Below are positions 25,675 through 34,276 of a stretch of 64,000 nt of DNA, piece by piece; position 1 is the stretch's first letter, and each line of letters starts with the position of its first letter. The notes beneath the pieces were generated by a model. That model saw only the letters and a list, made by a program, of their open reading frames with translations. It had not been told where the DNA came from and searched no databases. A program made the translations under genes and the position numbers. Source of the DNA: Thermomonas beijingensis (GTDB taxonomy: Bacteria; Pseudomonadota; Gammaproteobacteria; Xanthomonadales; Xanthomonadaceae); contig NZ_JAIQDJ010000001.1 in the NCBI RefSeq assembly GCF_020034655.1, positions 1,168,874 to 1,232,873 on the forward strand. The letters run 5' to 3'.

Positions 25675-27095
25675 ACGCGCCCGATCCTGTCCTCATCGTC
25701 GGTGGCGGTATTGCCGGACTATCGGCGGCGCTGGGCGTAGCACCCACGCCGGTGTTGGTATTGAGCCGTGCGCAAGGCGTCAAAGGTGCGGCCAGCGCGA
25801 TGGCACAAGGTGGAATCGCCGCCGCGATAGGTGAGGGTGACCATCCCGCTGACCATGCGCGCGATACCTGCGTGGCTGGCAGCCATCATAACGACTTGGC
25901 GATGGTGGACATCCTCACGCAAAGTGCCGTCGATGCGGTGCACTGGCTGGAACAGCAAGGCGTGGTGTTTGATCGTGATGCCGAAGGTCGGCTGCAATTG
26001 GGCCGCGAAGGCGGTCACGACCGTTCGCGCATCGTGCATGCCGGTGGCGATGCGACCGGCGCGAAGGTGATGCAGGCCTTGGTAGCGGCGGCGCGCAGTG
26101 CGCCGCACATTCAACGCCGCGCCGATGTCGATGTGGATGGCCTGGTGCTGCGCGATGGTCGTGTGTGTGGCGTGTGCCTGCTCGAAGCCGATGGCACGCG
26201 CAGCGTTGTGCATGGGCGGGCCGTGATTTTGGCGACCGGTGGCATTGGTGGGTTGTTTGCGCAGACCAGCAATCCGGCCGATGCCGATGGCAGCGGGCTG
26301 GCGTTGGCGATCCAGGCAGGCGCTGCCGCAAGGGATCTGGAATTTGTGCAATTCCATCCTACGGCGCTGGCCATTCCCGGCGTGCACAGCCTGCCACTGG
26401 TGACCGAAGCCTTGCGTGGTGCGGGCGCACGTCTGCTGGATGAAGTCGGCAATTCACTGATGGATGGCGTGCATCCGCTGGCGGACTTGGCTCCGCGTGA
26501 CGTGGTGGCACGCCGCGTATGGCGGGCCTGCCGCGAGGGCGGCGCATGGCTGGATGCGCACATGCTGGGCGCATCCTTCCCCAAGCAGTTTCCCACCGTG
26601 TTCCAGGCGTGCATGGCGCGTGGCATCGATCCGCGGGTGCAGCCCATTCCGGTGACACCTGCCGCGCATTTCCATATGGGCGGCGTGGCCACCGATGCCG
26701 AAGGACGCACTTCATTGCCGGGACTGTATGCGGTGGGCGAAGTGGCCTGCAATGGCGTGCATGGGGCCAACCGGTTGGCCAGTAATTCCTTGCTGGAAGG
26801 GGTGGTGTGCGGGCGCAGGCTGGGGCAGTTGTTGCGCGATATGCCGCCAGCAGAAGCAGCCGAGAGCCACTATCAAGTGCTGCGCCGCAAGCCGTCACTG
26901 GATGCCGCCAGTTTGCTGCATCTGCGCGACTTGATGATGCAGACGATGGGTCCGGTGCGCAGTGGCGCAGCGATGCACGCAGCGCTTGCCGACTGCGCAG
27001 CCATGGATGGCTGGCAAGGCACGCTGGCACAAATGATGTTGCAGGCTGCAATTGCGCGCCAGCAAAGTTTGGGCGCACATTACCGGGTGGATTAA
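25671..27095 (+). CDS. nadB: L-aspartate oxidase
   Basis: A 474-residue FAD enzyme oxidising L-aspartate to iminoaspartate for NadA. The N-terminal dinucleotide site is VLIVGGGIAGLSAALG; further signatures are GGHDRSRIVHAGGDATG, EFVQFHPTAL, and the C-terminal YAVGEVACNGVHGANRLASNSLLEGVV. NadB can use fumarate as well as O2, so the pathway works without oxygen, which fits its position between ubiT and ubiUV. The start is GTG at 25671, overlapping the nadA TGA. Slightly shorter than E. coli NadB (540) owing to a compact C-terminal helical domain. Confidence 0.93.
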   Translation: MNAPDPVLIVGGGIAGLSAALGVAPTPVLVLSRAQGVKGAASAMAQGGIAAAIGEGDHPADHARDTCVAGSHHNDLAMVDILTQSAVDAVHWLEQQGVVFDRDAEGRLQLGREGGHDRSRIVHAGGDATGAKVMQALVAAARSAPHIQRRADVDVDGLVLRDGRVCGVCLLEADGTRSVVHGRAVILATGGIGGLFAQTSNPADADGSGLALAIQAGAAARDLEFVQFHPTALAIPGVHSLPLVTEALRGAGARLLDEVGNSLMDGVHPLADLAPRDVVARRVWRACREGGAWLDAHMLGASFPKQFPTVFQACMARGIDPRVQPIPVTPAAHFHMGGVATDAEGRTSLPGLYAVGEVACNGVHGANRLASNSLLEGVVCGRRLGQLLRDMPPAEAAESHYQVLRRKPSLDAASLLHLRDLMMQTMGPVRSGAAMHAALADCAAMDGWQGTLAQMMLQAAIARQQSLGAHYRVD

Positions 27096-27164
27096 CCTTT
27101 TCTTCTCCCTCCAGGGGAAGGAAGCAAGATCATTCCATCATTACCTGTGCCAGCAGCTTGCCGA

Positions 27165-28037
27165 TCAAGTCGTCATTCGCATGCCGGCTTCGCCATGCCA
27201 ATAGCCGTTGCGTTCACCGATGTGGGGCGGTGGGGTGTCACTGTGGCGTGCGGCATCGAAGTGTTGCACGATGGTCTCCATCCCTTCAGCTTGCGGGTAC
27301 AGGCGCAAAATATCGACACCCAAGCTGCGCAGCTCGGGCAATTCCGGGCCAAGGTCGGTGATTTCTTCGCCCTGCACGCTGATGCCATTGATGCGCAGGA
27401 ACGGGCGACCTTCGCGGGTGGCCAGCGGCATGCCATCGGGATAATCAATACAGCGGAAGCCGCATTGGTCTTTGGGTACATCCAGTGCGCGTGCGGTAAA
27501 ACAGCGGGCCGAATACGACAATGGCAGCCGGCCCCAGCCAATCACTTCCAGTTCCGGCATGGTGCGGCCATCACCGAGCACGCCGTCCTTCAATTCGCCA
27601 ATCAGGTTGCGGCCTTGTTCAACGCCCGGCACCCAGCGGCGCAGGCCATCGTCCATCAGCATGGCCAAGGTGCGGTGGTTGTACACATTGAGCGATGGCC
27701 CGGCGACGAATGCGCGGCCTTTTTCCTTGCAGAGCTGTACTGCGGAGAGGTCATTGGCTTCGATCCAGAAGCCGCCATGCGCAATCTGCCGATCCAGCAC
27801 GCTGAGCTCGGCTTCGGCTTCGATCAGCGCCAGCGTGGACAGCACGATTTGCTTGCCCGATGCCGCCAATTCCTCGGCCAATGCCAGCCATTCCACGGTG
27901 CGCAGTTCGCGCCGCTTGCTGCACACGGTTTCGCCTAGATAAATGATGTCCACCGGCCATTGCGCGGCTTGCCGATAAAACGCCAGCGTGGTTTCACGCG
28001 GCCAAAAATACTGCAACGGGCCAAGGCTGAGTTTCAT
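27165..28037 (-). CDS. ubiV: O2-independent ubiquinone biosynthesis protein UbiV
   Basis: A 290-residue U32-peptidase-family protein that pairs with UbiU to hydroxylate ubiquinone precursors without oxygen. Four Cys (39 in GETVCSKRRE, 179 in SARCF, 192 and 196 in DQCGFRC) sit within one position of the 4Fe-4S ligands known for E. coli UbiV (39, 180, 193, 197). The ATG at 28037 lies 9 nt after the ubiU stop; a TTG one codon upstream is the only alternative. Converges with nadB. Confidence 0.92.
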   Translation of the reverse strand: MKLSLGPLQYFWPRETTLAFYRQAAQWPVDIIYLGETVCSKRRELRTVEWLALAEELAASGKQIVLSTLALIEAEAELSVLDRQIAHGGFWIEANDLSAVQLCKEKGRAFVAGPSLNVYNHRTLAMLMDDGLRRWVPGVEQGRNLIGELKDGVLGDGRTMPELEVIGWGRLPLSYSARCFTARALDVPKDQCGFRCIDYPDGMPLATREGRPFLRINGISVQGEEITDLGPELPELRSLGVDILRLYPQAEGMETIVQHFDAARHSDTPPPHIGERNGYWHGEAGMRMTT

Positions 28038-28046
28038 CAAAAATCC

Positions 28047-29045
28047 TTAATGCCAAGCGCGGTGATAGGGGCCCAGCGTGGTCTGGTGGCCTTCGGCATG
28101 GCGCGCAATTTCGGCCTGCCATTCGGGCTTGACGTGCCAGTGTTCCGGGTTGGTCTTGAGCTGATCGATGGCGCTGCGCCAGGTGCGCGTGACCGAGCTG
28201 ACATAGGCCACGCCACGTTGCCTGCCTTCGATCTTCAGCGCCACCACGCCGATCTGTTGCAAGCGCGGCAACAACGCCATGGTGTTGAGACTGGTGGGTT
28301 CTTCCAGTGCGTGGAAAATTTCATTGCCCACAGCAAAACGGCCCTTGCACACCGTGGGGTAGCCGGCGGGCTCATTGGGCTTGAACTCATCGATCAACAC
28401 ATCGTTCAAGCGCACGCTGCGGCTACCGTCGGTGTGTTCGTCCCAGCGCACAAACTTGGCAGGCGAGCACACGCCGTGGCGATTGGGTGATGCGCCCGTC
28501 ACATAACTGGACAGTTGGCAGCGGCCTTCCACCATGATGCACAGGCTGCCGAAGGCGAAGACTTCCAGCGGCACGGGTGATCGCTCGCACAGACGTTCCA
28601 CTTGTTGCAGTGACAGCACCCGTGGCAGCACCGCACGGCTGATGCCAAAGCGGTCATAGGCATATTGCAGGGCCGGCGCGGTGGTGGCGCTGCCTTGCAC
28701 CGAAAGATGACGTGGCAGTTTGGGGTAGGTGCGCGCGGCGTAGTCCAGCACCGCCATTTCTGCGGCGATGATGGCATCGGCGCCAAGGATGGCGGCGTTA
28801 TCCACGGCGGCATACCAATCGGCCAAACGGGCGCTGTCGGGGTAGGTATTCAGCGCCAGATACACCTTGGCACTCTTGGCGTGCGCATAGCGAATGCCGG
28901 CGCGCAGCTCGGCATCGGAAAAATTCAAACCCGGGAATGCGCGGGCATTGGTCTGGTCACGGAAGCCGGCATACACCGCATTGGCACCGGCATCCACCGC
29001 CGCTTGCAAGGCCGGCAGACTGCCGGCAGGACACACCAGTTGCAT
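28047..29045 (-). CDS. ubiU: O2-independent ubiquinone biosynthesis protein UbiU
   Basis: A 332-residue partner of UbiV. From the ATG at 29045 (MQLVCPAGSLPAL, as in E. coli UbiU) the cluster Cys fall at 169, 176, 193 and 233, against E. coli 169, 176, 193 and 232. Motifs include FGSLCIMVEGRC and GVCSPAKFVRW. Upstream ATGs at 29075 and 29102 are rejected: GGGAA sits just before 29045, and an FNR box at 29102-29115 predicts a transcript starting near 29067. Forms an operon with ubiV. Confidence 0.93.
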   Translation of the reverse strand: MQLVCPAGSLPALQAAVDAGANAVYAGFRDQTNARAFPGLNFSDAELRAGIRYAHAKSAKVYLALNTYPDSARLADWYAAVDNAAILGADAIIAAEMAVLDYAARTYPKLPRHLSVQGSATTAPALQYAYDRFGISRAVLPRVLSLQQVERLCERSPVPLEVFAFGSLCIMVEGRCQLSSYVTGASPNRHGVCSPAKFVRWDEHTDGSRSVRLNDVLIDEFKPNEPAGYPTVCKGRFAVGNEIFHALEEPTSLNTMALLPRLQQIGVVALKIEGRQRGVAYVSSVTRTWRSAIDQLKTNPEHWHVKPEWQAEIARHAEGHQTTLGPYHRAWH

Positions 29046-29101
29046 GTGCAGGTTCCCGTGCTGGAAAACAGGCATGGTGTTGCCAATGCGCGTTGGCGTC
29101 A

Positions 29102-29115
29102 TTGATTTGGGTCAA
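29102..29115. promoter_or_regulatory. FNR-type box upstream of ubiU
   Basis: TTGATTTGGGTCAA (TTGAT-N4-GTCAA). Centred at 29108.5; at -41.5 on the minus strand transcription would start near 29067, 22 nt before the ubiU ATG. Confidence 0.75.
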
Positions 29116-29227
29116 AGGCGGGGTGGGGGCACTGGCAGTTGATACGGCGGACGCGGGCCATCCATGGCCTGCTTGAACCTTTTGCCCCAGCCCGAATTGC
29201 TGCCGCCAGCGTTATCGCTTTTGCACG

Positions 29228-29241
29228 TTGACCTGGATCAT
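29228..29241. promoter_or_regulatory. FNR/Dnr-type box upstream of the His-rich secreted protein
   Basis: TTGACCTGGATCAT: one perfect and one near-perfect half site with the standard 4-nt spacer. At -41.5 on the plus strand transcription would start near 29276, 28 nt before the next ATG. Confidence 0.6.
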
Positions 29242-29303
29242 GGTCAACACCCCGCGCCCGTGCGAAGGTAAAGCAAGATCCTTTCGCATCTTGGAGTGCT
29301 GTG

Positions 29304-29783
29304 ATGAAAACGAACACTATTGTTGCTGCGATCGCCAACCTTGCCTGCGCTGTTTGTGCGTCGCCTGTACTGGCGCAATCGTCTGGCCATGCCGGTCACG
29401 ATGCACATGCCACGCACACCGTGCAGCCTGCTGCGGCCACCACGCCTGCGCAGCGCTGGGCCACCGATGCGCCATTGCGTGCAGGTATGCGCAGTATTCG
29501 CCAAGCCGTGCAGGCGCTTGATCATTATGAACATGGGCATATGGATGCCACTCAAGCGCATAACACCGCGCAACAAATCGACACCGCCGTCAACCAGATG
29601 ATTGCCCAATGCAAACTCAAACCTGATGCGGATGCCGCCTTGCACGGGCTGCTGGTGAAATTCATCGCCGGCGCCAAGGCGGTACGTGAATCACAAGACG
29701 CACCGATGCCACAGATCAACGCCATGCGTGAGGCGTTGGTGCAGTACCCGCAGCTGTTCAATGACCCGGGTTGGGCGAAGTAG
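29304..29783 (+). CDS. His-rich secreted protein (DnrO-like)
   Basis: A 159-residue protein. A signal peptide (ending SPVLAQ, about residue 25) is followed by a His-rich patch SSGHAGHDAHATHTVQ that could bind metal. The mature part is a predicted helical bundle (MRSIRQAVQALDHYEHGHMDATQAHNTAQQIDTAVNQMIAQCKL). Small proteins like this are annotated DnrO in Xanthomonadales and occur near denitrification genes; the biochemical role is unknown. GGAG precedes the ATG at 29304 (a GTG lies one codon before). It is divergent from ubiU and has its own FNR-like box. Confidence 0.65.
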   Translation: MKTNTIVAAIANLACAVCASPVLAQSSGHAGHDAHATHTVQPAAATTPAQRWATDAPLRAGMRSIRQAVQALDHYEHGHMDATQAHNTAQQIDTAVNQMIAQCKLKPDADAALHGLLVKFIAGAKAVRESQDAPMPQINAMREALVQYPQLFNDPGWAK

Positions 29784-29827
29784 CGCCTGGCTGCGGGCGA
29801 AGAAGAAACAGCGGCGTGGCATCTTGC

Positions 29828-29833
29828 TAGACT
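29828..29833 (+). promoter_or_regulatory. Candidate -10 box of a leaderless LacI-family gene
   Basis: TAGACT ends exactly 6 nt before the ATG at 29840, so the transcript would begin at the A of the start codon. No Shine-Dalgarno sequence precedes that ATG. No good -35 is visible. Confidence 0.45.
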
Positions 29834-29839
29834 CGCAGC

Positions 29840-30886
29840 ATGACCGAGCCCCGCCATTCCCGCAAAAAGACCCGCGTGACGTCTCTGGACATCGCCCACC
29901 GTGCGGCGGTGTCGCAGGCCACCGTGTCGCGGGTGCTGGCAGGCAGCCCGCTGGTCAACGCCGAGACCAAGCGACGGGTAGAGCAGGCGGTACGCGAATT
30001 GAATTACAAAGTCGATCGCCACGCCTCCAGCCTGCGCACCCAGCGCGCCGGGACGCTGGCGTTGCTGCTGTTTGAAGACCCCACGCCGGATGATTCGCAC
30101 ATCAATCCGTTCTTTTTGTCGATCCTGGGTTCCATCACCCGCGCCTGTGCCAAACACGGCCATGATTTGCTGGTGTCGTTTCAGCAGTTGTCGGACGACT
30201 GGCATGCCGACTACGAAGACAGCATGAAGGCCGATGGCTTGATTTTATTGGGCTATGGCGACTATCTGGCCTACCAGAGCAAGTTGGTGCATCTGCTGGC
30301 GCAAGGCACCCATTTCGTGCGTTGGGGGCATGTATTGGAAGACCAGCCGGGGATCACCATCGGCTGTGACAATCACGCCGGTGGCCGCATGGCAGGTCAA
30401 CACCTATTGGATTGCGGGCGGCGCCAGATTGCCTTTTTGGGCGATGCGTCAACCCGCTTCCCGGAGTTTCATGCGCGTTATCAGGGCTGCGAAGCGGCGC
30501 TGCAGGATGCGGGGCTTTCGATGTCGCCAGGCTTGCAAGTGGATGCACCCAGTACCGAACAGGCAGGTTATGACGCCGCGAAAGTATTGCTGGCGCGCAA
30601 GCGGCCGTTTGATGCCGTGTTTGCGGCCAGCGATCTGATTGCCATTGGCGCGATGCATGCGTTGACGGAAGCAGGCTTGCGTGTGCCCGAGGATGTCGCC
30701 GTGGTGGGCTTTGATGGCACCCCGATGGCGCGGTTTTCCAACCCGCCGTTGACCACCGTGGTGCAAGACACCTCCAAGGCGGGTGCATTGCTGGTGGATG
30801 CCCTACTGCGGCTGGTGCGCGATACCCCGGCACAAAGCCAGACCTTGCAGCCCACGCTGGCGATCCGCGCGTCCAGCGTGGGGTGA
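29840..30886 (+). CDS. LacI-family transcription regulator of the maltodextrin locus
   Basis: A 348-residue repressor. The N-terminal HTH is TSLDIAHRAAVSQATVSRVLAG with a hinge helix ending RHASSLRTQRAG, followed by a periplasmic-binding-like sensor domain (residues about 60-345) with FAASDLIAIGAMHALTEAG and VAVVGFDGTP. It sits next to the amylase, transporter, glucosidase and receptor genes and resembles maltose/SusR-like regulators of Xanthomonadaceae. CpG-centred palindromes at 34191 and 38048 are candidate operators. The inducer is probably maltose or an oligomer. Confidence 0.85.
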   Translation: MTEPRHSRKKTRVTSLDIAHRAAVSQATVSRVLAGSPLVNAETKRRVEQAVRELNYKVDRHASSLRTQRAGTLALLLFEDPTPDDSHINPFFLSILGSITRACAKHGHDLLVSFQQLSDDWHADYEDSMKADGLILLGYGDYLAYQSKLVHLLAQGTHFVRWGHVLEDQPGITIGCDNHAGGRMAGQHLLDCGRRQIAFLGDASTRFPEFHARYQGCEAALQDAGLSMSPGLQVDAPSTEQAGYDAAKVLLARKRPFDAVFAASDLIAIGAMHALTEAGLRVPEDVAVVGFDGTPMARFSNPPLTTVVQDTSKAGALLVDALLRLVRDTPAQSQTLQPTLAIRASSVG

Positions 30887-30895
30887 GGGGCTCGG

Positions 30896-32620
30896 CTACG
30901 GCAGCCGTGCCCCGGCCATCGCCACATTCAAGGCGGATGCTAGCGCGGTATTGGTGACGGGCGCATCCAGCACAAAGACCTGTACTCCGTGCGCGGGTAC
31001 GCGGGCCTCCAGCTTGCCACCCGTGGCAACGTGCTGCGTGCTGGCATCCAACGGCGAGTGCCAGCGCCCGGCTTGCAGCAGTGAATCAATTGAAAATGCC
31101 GCCTCGGCATCTCCCTTGTTGAGCAGTACCAGCGCAATCTGGTGCACCCCCGCGTGTTGATAGACGCGATAGAACGCGGCGCGGTTGCCTTGCAGTTCGA
31201 TATCCAACTGCACGCCGCGTTGCAAGGCGGGCGTGTTGGCACGCAGATTGGCAATCCGGGTCAGGGCCGCGTGGATGGGACTTTTGCTTGCCTGCGCAAT
31301 GCCGTCCACACCAAAATAATTGCGGTTGCCGCCATGCTCGGGGCGGCCACGCATGAAGCCCATTTCGGAGCCGTAATACACCACCGGAATCCCGCGCGCG
31401 GTGAATAGCCAGTTGTGTGCGTCGATAAAGCCGTTGTCACTGGCGTCCAGCCGCGGCATATCGTGATTGTCGTAAAACGTGGCCAAGTCATACGGGTTGG
31501 CATACGGCCCGCCGGTCAGGTGCAAGGATTCGGCCATGCGCTCGAAGCCTTGCTGCTTGCGTCCAAACACCCCTTCCATCGCCTGCTTCATCGGAAAATC
31601 CAGCACGCTGGTTTCGCCGTGGCCGCGCAGGGTGTGCTGGGCAATCGTGTTGGCGTTGTAGTCGAAGGCTTCGCCAAACATGAAAAAGCCCGGGTGTTTG
31701 CTGCGGATGCGGGTGGTGAATTGTTGTCAGAAGCGATCGGGCATCCACGCGATGGTGTCGATACGAAAGGCGTCTGCGCCTTGCTCGATCCACTGCTCGT
31801 AGGCGCCGGCCAGATAGTTCAGGACATCCGGGTTGTGTTCGTTCAAGTCCGACAGCTGGGCCAGGTTGCCATCGAAGATCGAGCCCTTGTCGCCATCCAC
31901 CGGCCCATGGGTGTTGTAGAAGCGGTGCAGCGGATTATGCACGGGGTCGAGTTGTTGCGGTGGCAGGTTTTGATGGTCGGCCACCAGTTTGCCGGTTTGG
32001 TCATAAAGTTTGCCGAATTGGGGCTGATCAAACGCCATCCCCCATGCCGGAGAACCGTGATTGCCCACGATGTCCAGCACCAGCTTCATGCCCTTGGCGT
32101 GCATGGCTTTGGACAGGTCGCGAAAACCCATGCCGGGGCTGGGCAGGTGTTCATCGACCTTGTAGAAATTCACTCCCCAATAGCCGTGGTAGCCGGTCTT
32201 GCCTTTATCCGCGAGGATGCCGCCACAGGTGGGTGCAACACCGCCGGTGAAACTTTCGTCGGGGTTATCGACGATGGGCGTGATCCATACCGAGGTGAAG
32301 CCCATTGCGTGGATGTAGTCCAGATGATCGGCGATACCTTTGAAGTCGCCGCCCATGTAGCCGATGTTGCCGGATACGCCATTGCAGGGTGGCAGCGGAA
32401 TGTTGAAGGTGTGCAGCGCGCCGCCTTGGTCGCGCTGGTCGTTGGCGGGATCGCCATTGACGAAGCGGTCGGTCATCACGAAGTACACCGCTTGGCTGGC
32501 GAAGGGTTCCAGCGTGCCGTAGTAGTCCTGGGTGGCTTGCGCGTGGTTGCGCGGTGCAGCAAAGGCGCAGGCGGCAAGCAAGCCGCTGGCAAGGATGGAG
32601 AGGGTAAGCGAACGGCGCAT
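30896..32620 (-). pseudogene. Exported alpha-amylase (GH13) interrupted by an in-frame TGA
   Basis: One continuous frame of 575 codons encodes a secreted GH13 alpha-amylase, but codon 298 (31727-31729) is TGA. Before it: signal peptide or lipobox MRRSLTLSILASGLLAAC, QAVYFVMTDRFVNGD, LVLDIVGNHG and the nucleophile region ADAFRIDTIAWMPDRF. After it: QQFTTRIRSKHPGFFMFGEAFDY with the general acid Glu, then FYDNHDMPRL. Relatives are expected to have Trp (TGG) at the stop, so one G-to-A change explains it. The truncated 297-residue product would lack the acid/base. GAGGA precedes the ATG at 32620. It could also be a sequencing error. Confidence 0.85.
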
Positions 32621-32631
32621 CACGACAGTCC

Positions 32632-34116
32632 TCATGCGGTTTTCTCGGTGGGCAGACGCACCCGCAATACACACAGGCCGGCCACAATCATGCTGGCGCC
32701 GCCAATTGCCAGCGCATGGATGGGGTGACCGCCCAGCAAGGTTTTCAGCAGAAAGCCCAACAAGCTTGCGGCGACCAACTGCGGAATCACGATGAAGAAA
32801 TTGAAGATGCCCATGTAGGTGCCCATCTTGGCGGCAGGCACGCTGTCGGACAGCATTGCGTAGGGCAGTGACAGGATCGACGCCCATGCAAAGCCCACGC
32901 CCAGCATCGACAGCAAGAGCCAATGCGGGTCATGGATCCAGCCAATCGACAGCAAGCCCAACCCGCCCAGTACCGCGTTCAGTAGGTGGCTTATGCGCAA
33001 CCCAAAGCGGCGCGCCATCCACGGAATCACCATGGCGGCCAGCGCGGCAAACCCGTTGTAGGCGGCAAATAACACCCCCACCCAATTGGCACCGGCGTTA
33101 TAGGCGGCCGAAGCCGGATCGGTGCTGCCAAAGTGCACTTCGGTGACGGCGGCGGTGGTGTAGATCCACATCGCAAACAATGCAAACCATGAGAAGAATT
33201 GCACCACCGCCAATTGCGCCATTGCCGGCGGCATGTCGCGCACATCATCCAGGATGCGGGTAAAGGCGTTGTCGGCAGCCAGGAAGGTGCGCACCAGGAA
33301 GGCAAGCCCGAATCCACAGAACAACCCGGCGAGGATGTACAGCGCCTTGTCCAGCGTGCGGCTTTCCACCAAGGCTGCCAACAGCAGGCCCGCAGCGATG
33401 GCAATGCAAGCGAGGCTGCGGATCTGCACGGTGTGATGGCTGCGGCTTGCCTGGGTGGGTGCCGCATCCCAATGCGCCAGCATGTCCGGCGGATATTCGC
33501 GGGTACGCAGCACCGTCCAGCCAATGGCGCCTAACAGGGCCACGCCGCCGGCATAGAACGCATAGCGCACGGTATCGGGGATCTGTCCCGCCGCGGCGGT
33601 ATTGGCCACGCCCATTTTTTCCAGCACATAGGGCAGGGCACTGGCAACCACCGAGCCTACGCCGATGAAAAAGCTCTGCATCGCAAACCCGGTGGGGCGT
33701 TGCGATGCGGGGAGCTGGTCGCCCACGAAGGCGCGGAACGGTTCCATCGAGATATTGATCGAGGCATCCAGCACCCACAACATGCCGGCGGCAATCCACA
33801 ACGCGGGCACATTGGGGAAGGCGAACAAGGCCAGCGATGCCAGCACCGCGCCGACCAGAAAATACGGGCGGCGGCGGCCCAGGCGCGACCAGGTGCGATC
33901 GGAGAGATAGCCAATCAATGGTTGCACCAACAGGCCCGTCAACGGCGCGGCCACCCACAGGATGGGGATGTCATCCATCCCTGCGCCAAGGGTCTGGAAG
34001 ATGCGGCTGACATTGGCATTTTGCAGGGCAAACCCGAATTGGATGCCCAAAAACCCGAAGCACATATTCCAGATTTGCCAAAATGAAAGCGCTGGCTTGG
34101 TGGTGCTGGTGTGCAT
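32632..34116 (-). CDS. MFS sugar transporter (maltose/oligosaccharide type)
   Basis: A 494-residue inner-membrane transporter with 12 predicted helices of the GPH/SLC45-like kind: FGFALQNANVSRIFQTLGA, PLIGYLSDRTWSRLGRRRPYFL and the C-terminal MGIFNFFIVIPQLVAA. Proteins of this group in Xanthomonas and Caulobacter carry maltose or sucrose with protons. The ATG at 34116 (MHTSTTKPALSF) is taken rather than the longer frame, which would cross the divergent promoter. It lies immediately upstream of the amylase and is divergent from the glucosidase. Confidence 0.87.
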   Translation of the reverse strand: MHTSTTKPALSFWQIWNMCFGFLGIQFGFALQNANVSRIFQTLGAGMDDIPILWVAAPLTGLLVQPLIGYLSDRTWSRLGRRRPYFLVGAVLASLALFAFPNVPALWIAAGMLWVLDASINISMEPFRAFVGDQLPASQRPTGFAMQSFFIGVGSVVASALPYVLEKMGVANTAAAGQIPDTVRYAFYAGGVALLGAIGWTVLRTREYPPDMLAHWDAAPTQASRSHHTVQIRSLACIAIAAGLLLAALVESRTLDKALYILAGLFCGFGLAFLVRTFLAADNAFTRILDDVRDMPPAMAQLAVVQFFSWFALFAMWIYTTAAVTEVHFGSTDPASAAYNAGANWVGVLFAAYNGFAALAAMVIPWMARRFGLRISHLLNAVLGGLGLLSIGWIHDPHWLLLSMLGVGFAWASILSLPYAMLSDSVPAAKMGTYMGIFNFFIVIPQLVAASLLGFLLKTLLGGHPIHALAIGGASMIVAGLCVLRVRLPTEKTA

Positions 34117-34190
34117 GCAATCCCCTGGCCCGAATCGGCCCGTTGTGCGGCTTGGGCTGCAGATATACCGCAGCCGGCTGCCATGGCGTG

Positions 34191-34206
34191 GTGTAAACGT
34201 ATTCAC
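34191..34206. promoter_or_regulatory. Candidate LacI-type operator, transporter/glucosidase promoter region
   Basis: GTGTAAACGTATTCAC, an imperfect palindrome (12 of 16 positions symmetric) centred on CpG, as LacI-family sites usually are. It lies in the 160-bp region between the divergent MFS and alpha-glucosidase genes. Its core matches 11 of 14 positions of the site at 38048-38061. Confidence 0.55.
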
Positions 34207-34276
34207 TTGCGAATCACTGCACAACACCTGTGTTGCCCGGCATAGTCCAAGCCGAATGCAGGGATGTGGGGCGAAG

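Noticed and set aside
27096..27164. Weak stem CTTCTCC/GGGGAAG between nadB and ubiV as a terminator
   Set aside because: Contains a wobble pair and has no T-run; too weak to list.
31727..31729. TGA in the amylase read as selenocysteine
   Set aside because: The position is Trp in relatives, Cys/Sec chemistry is not expected there, and no SECIS-like hairpin was seen next to it.
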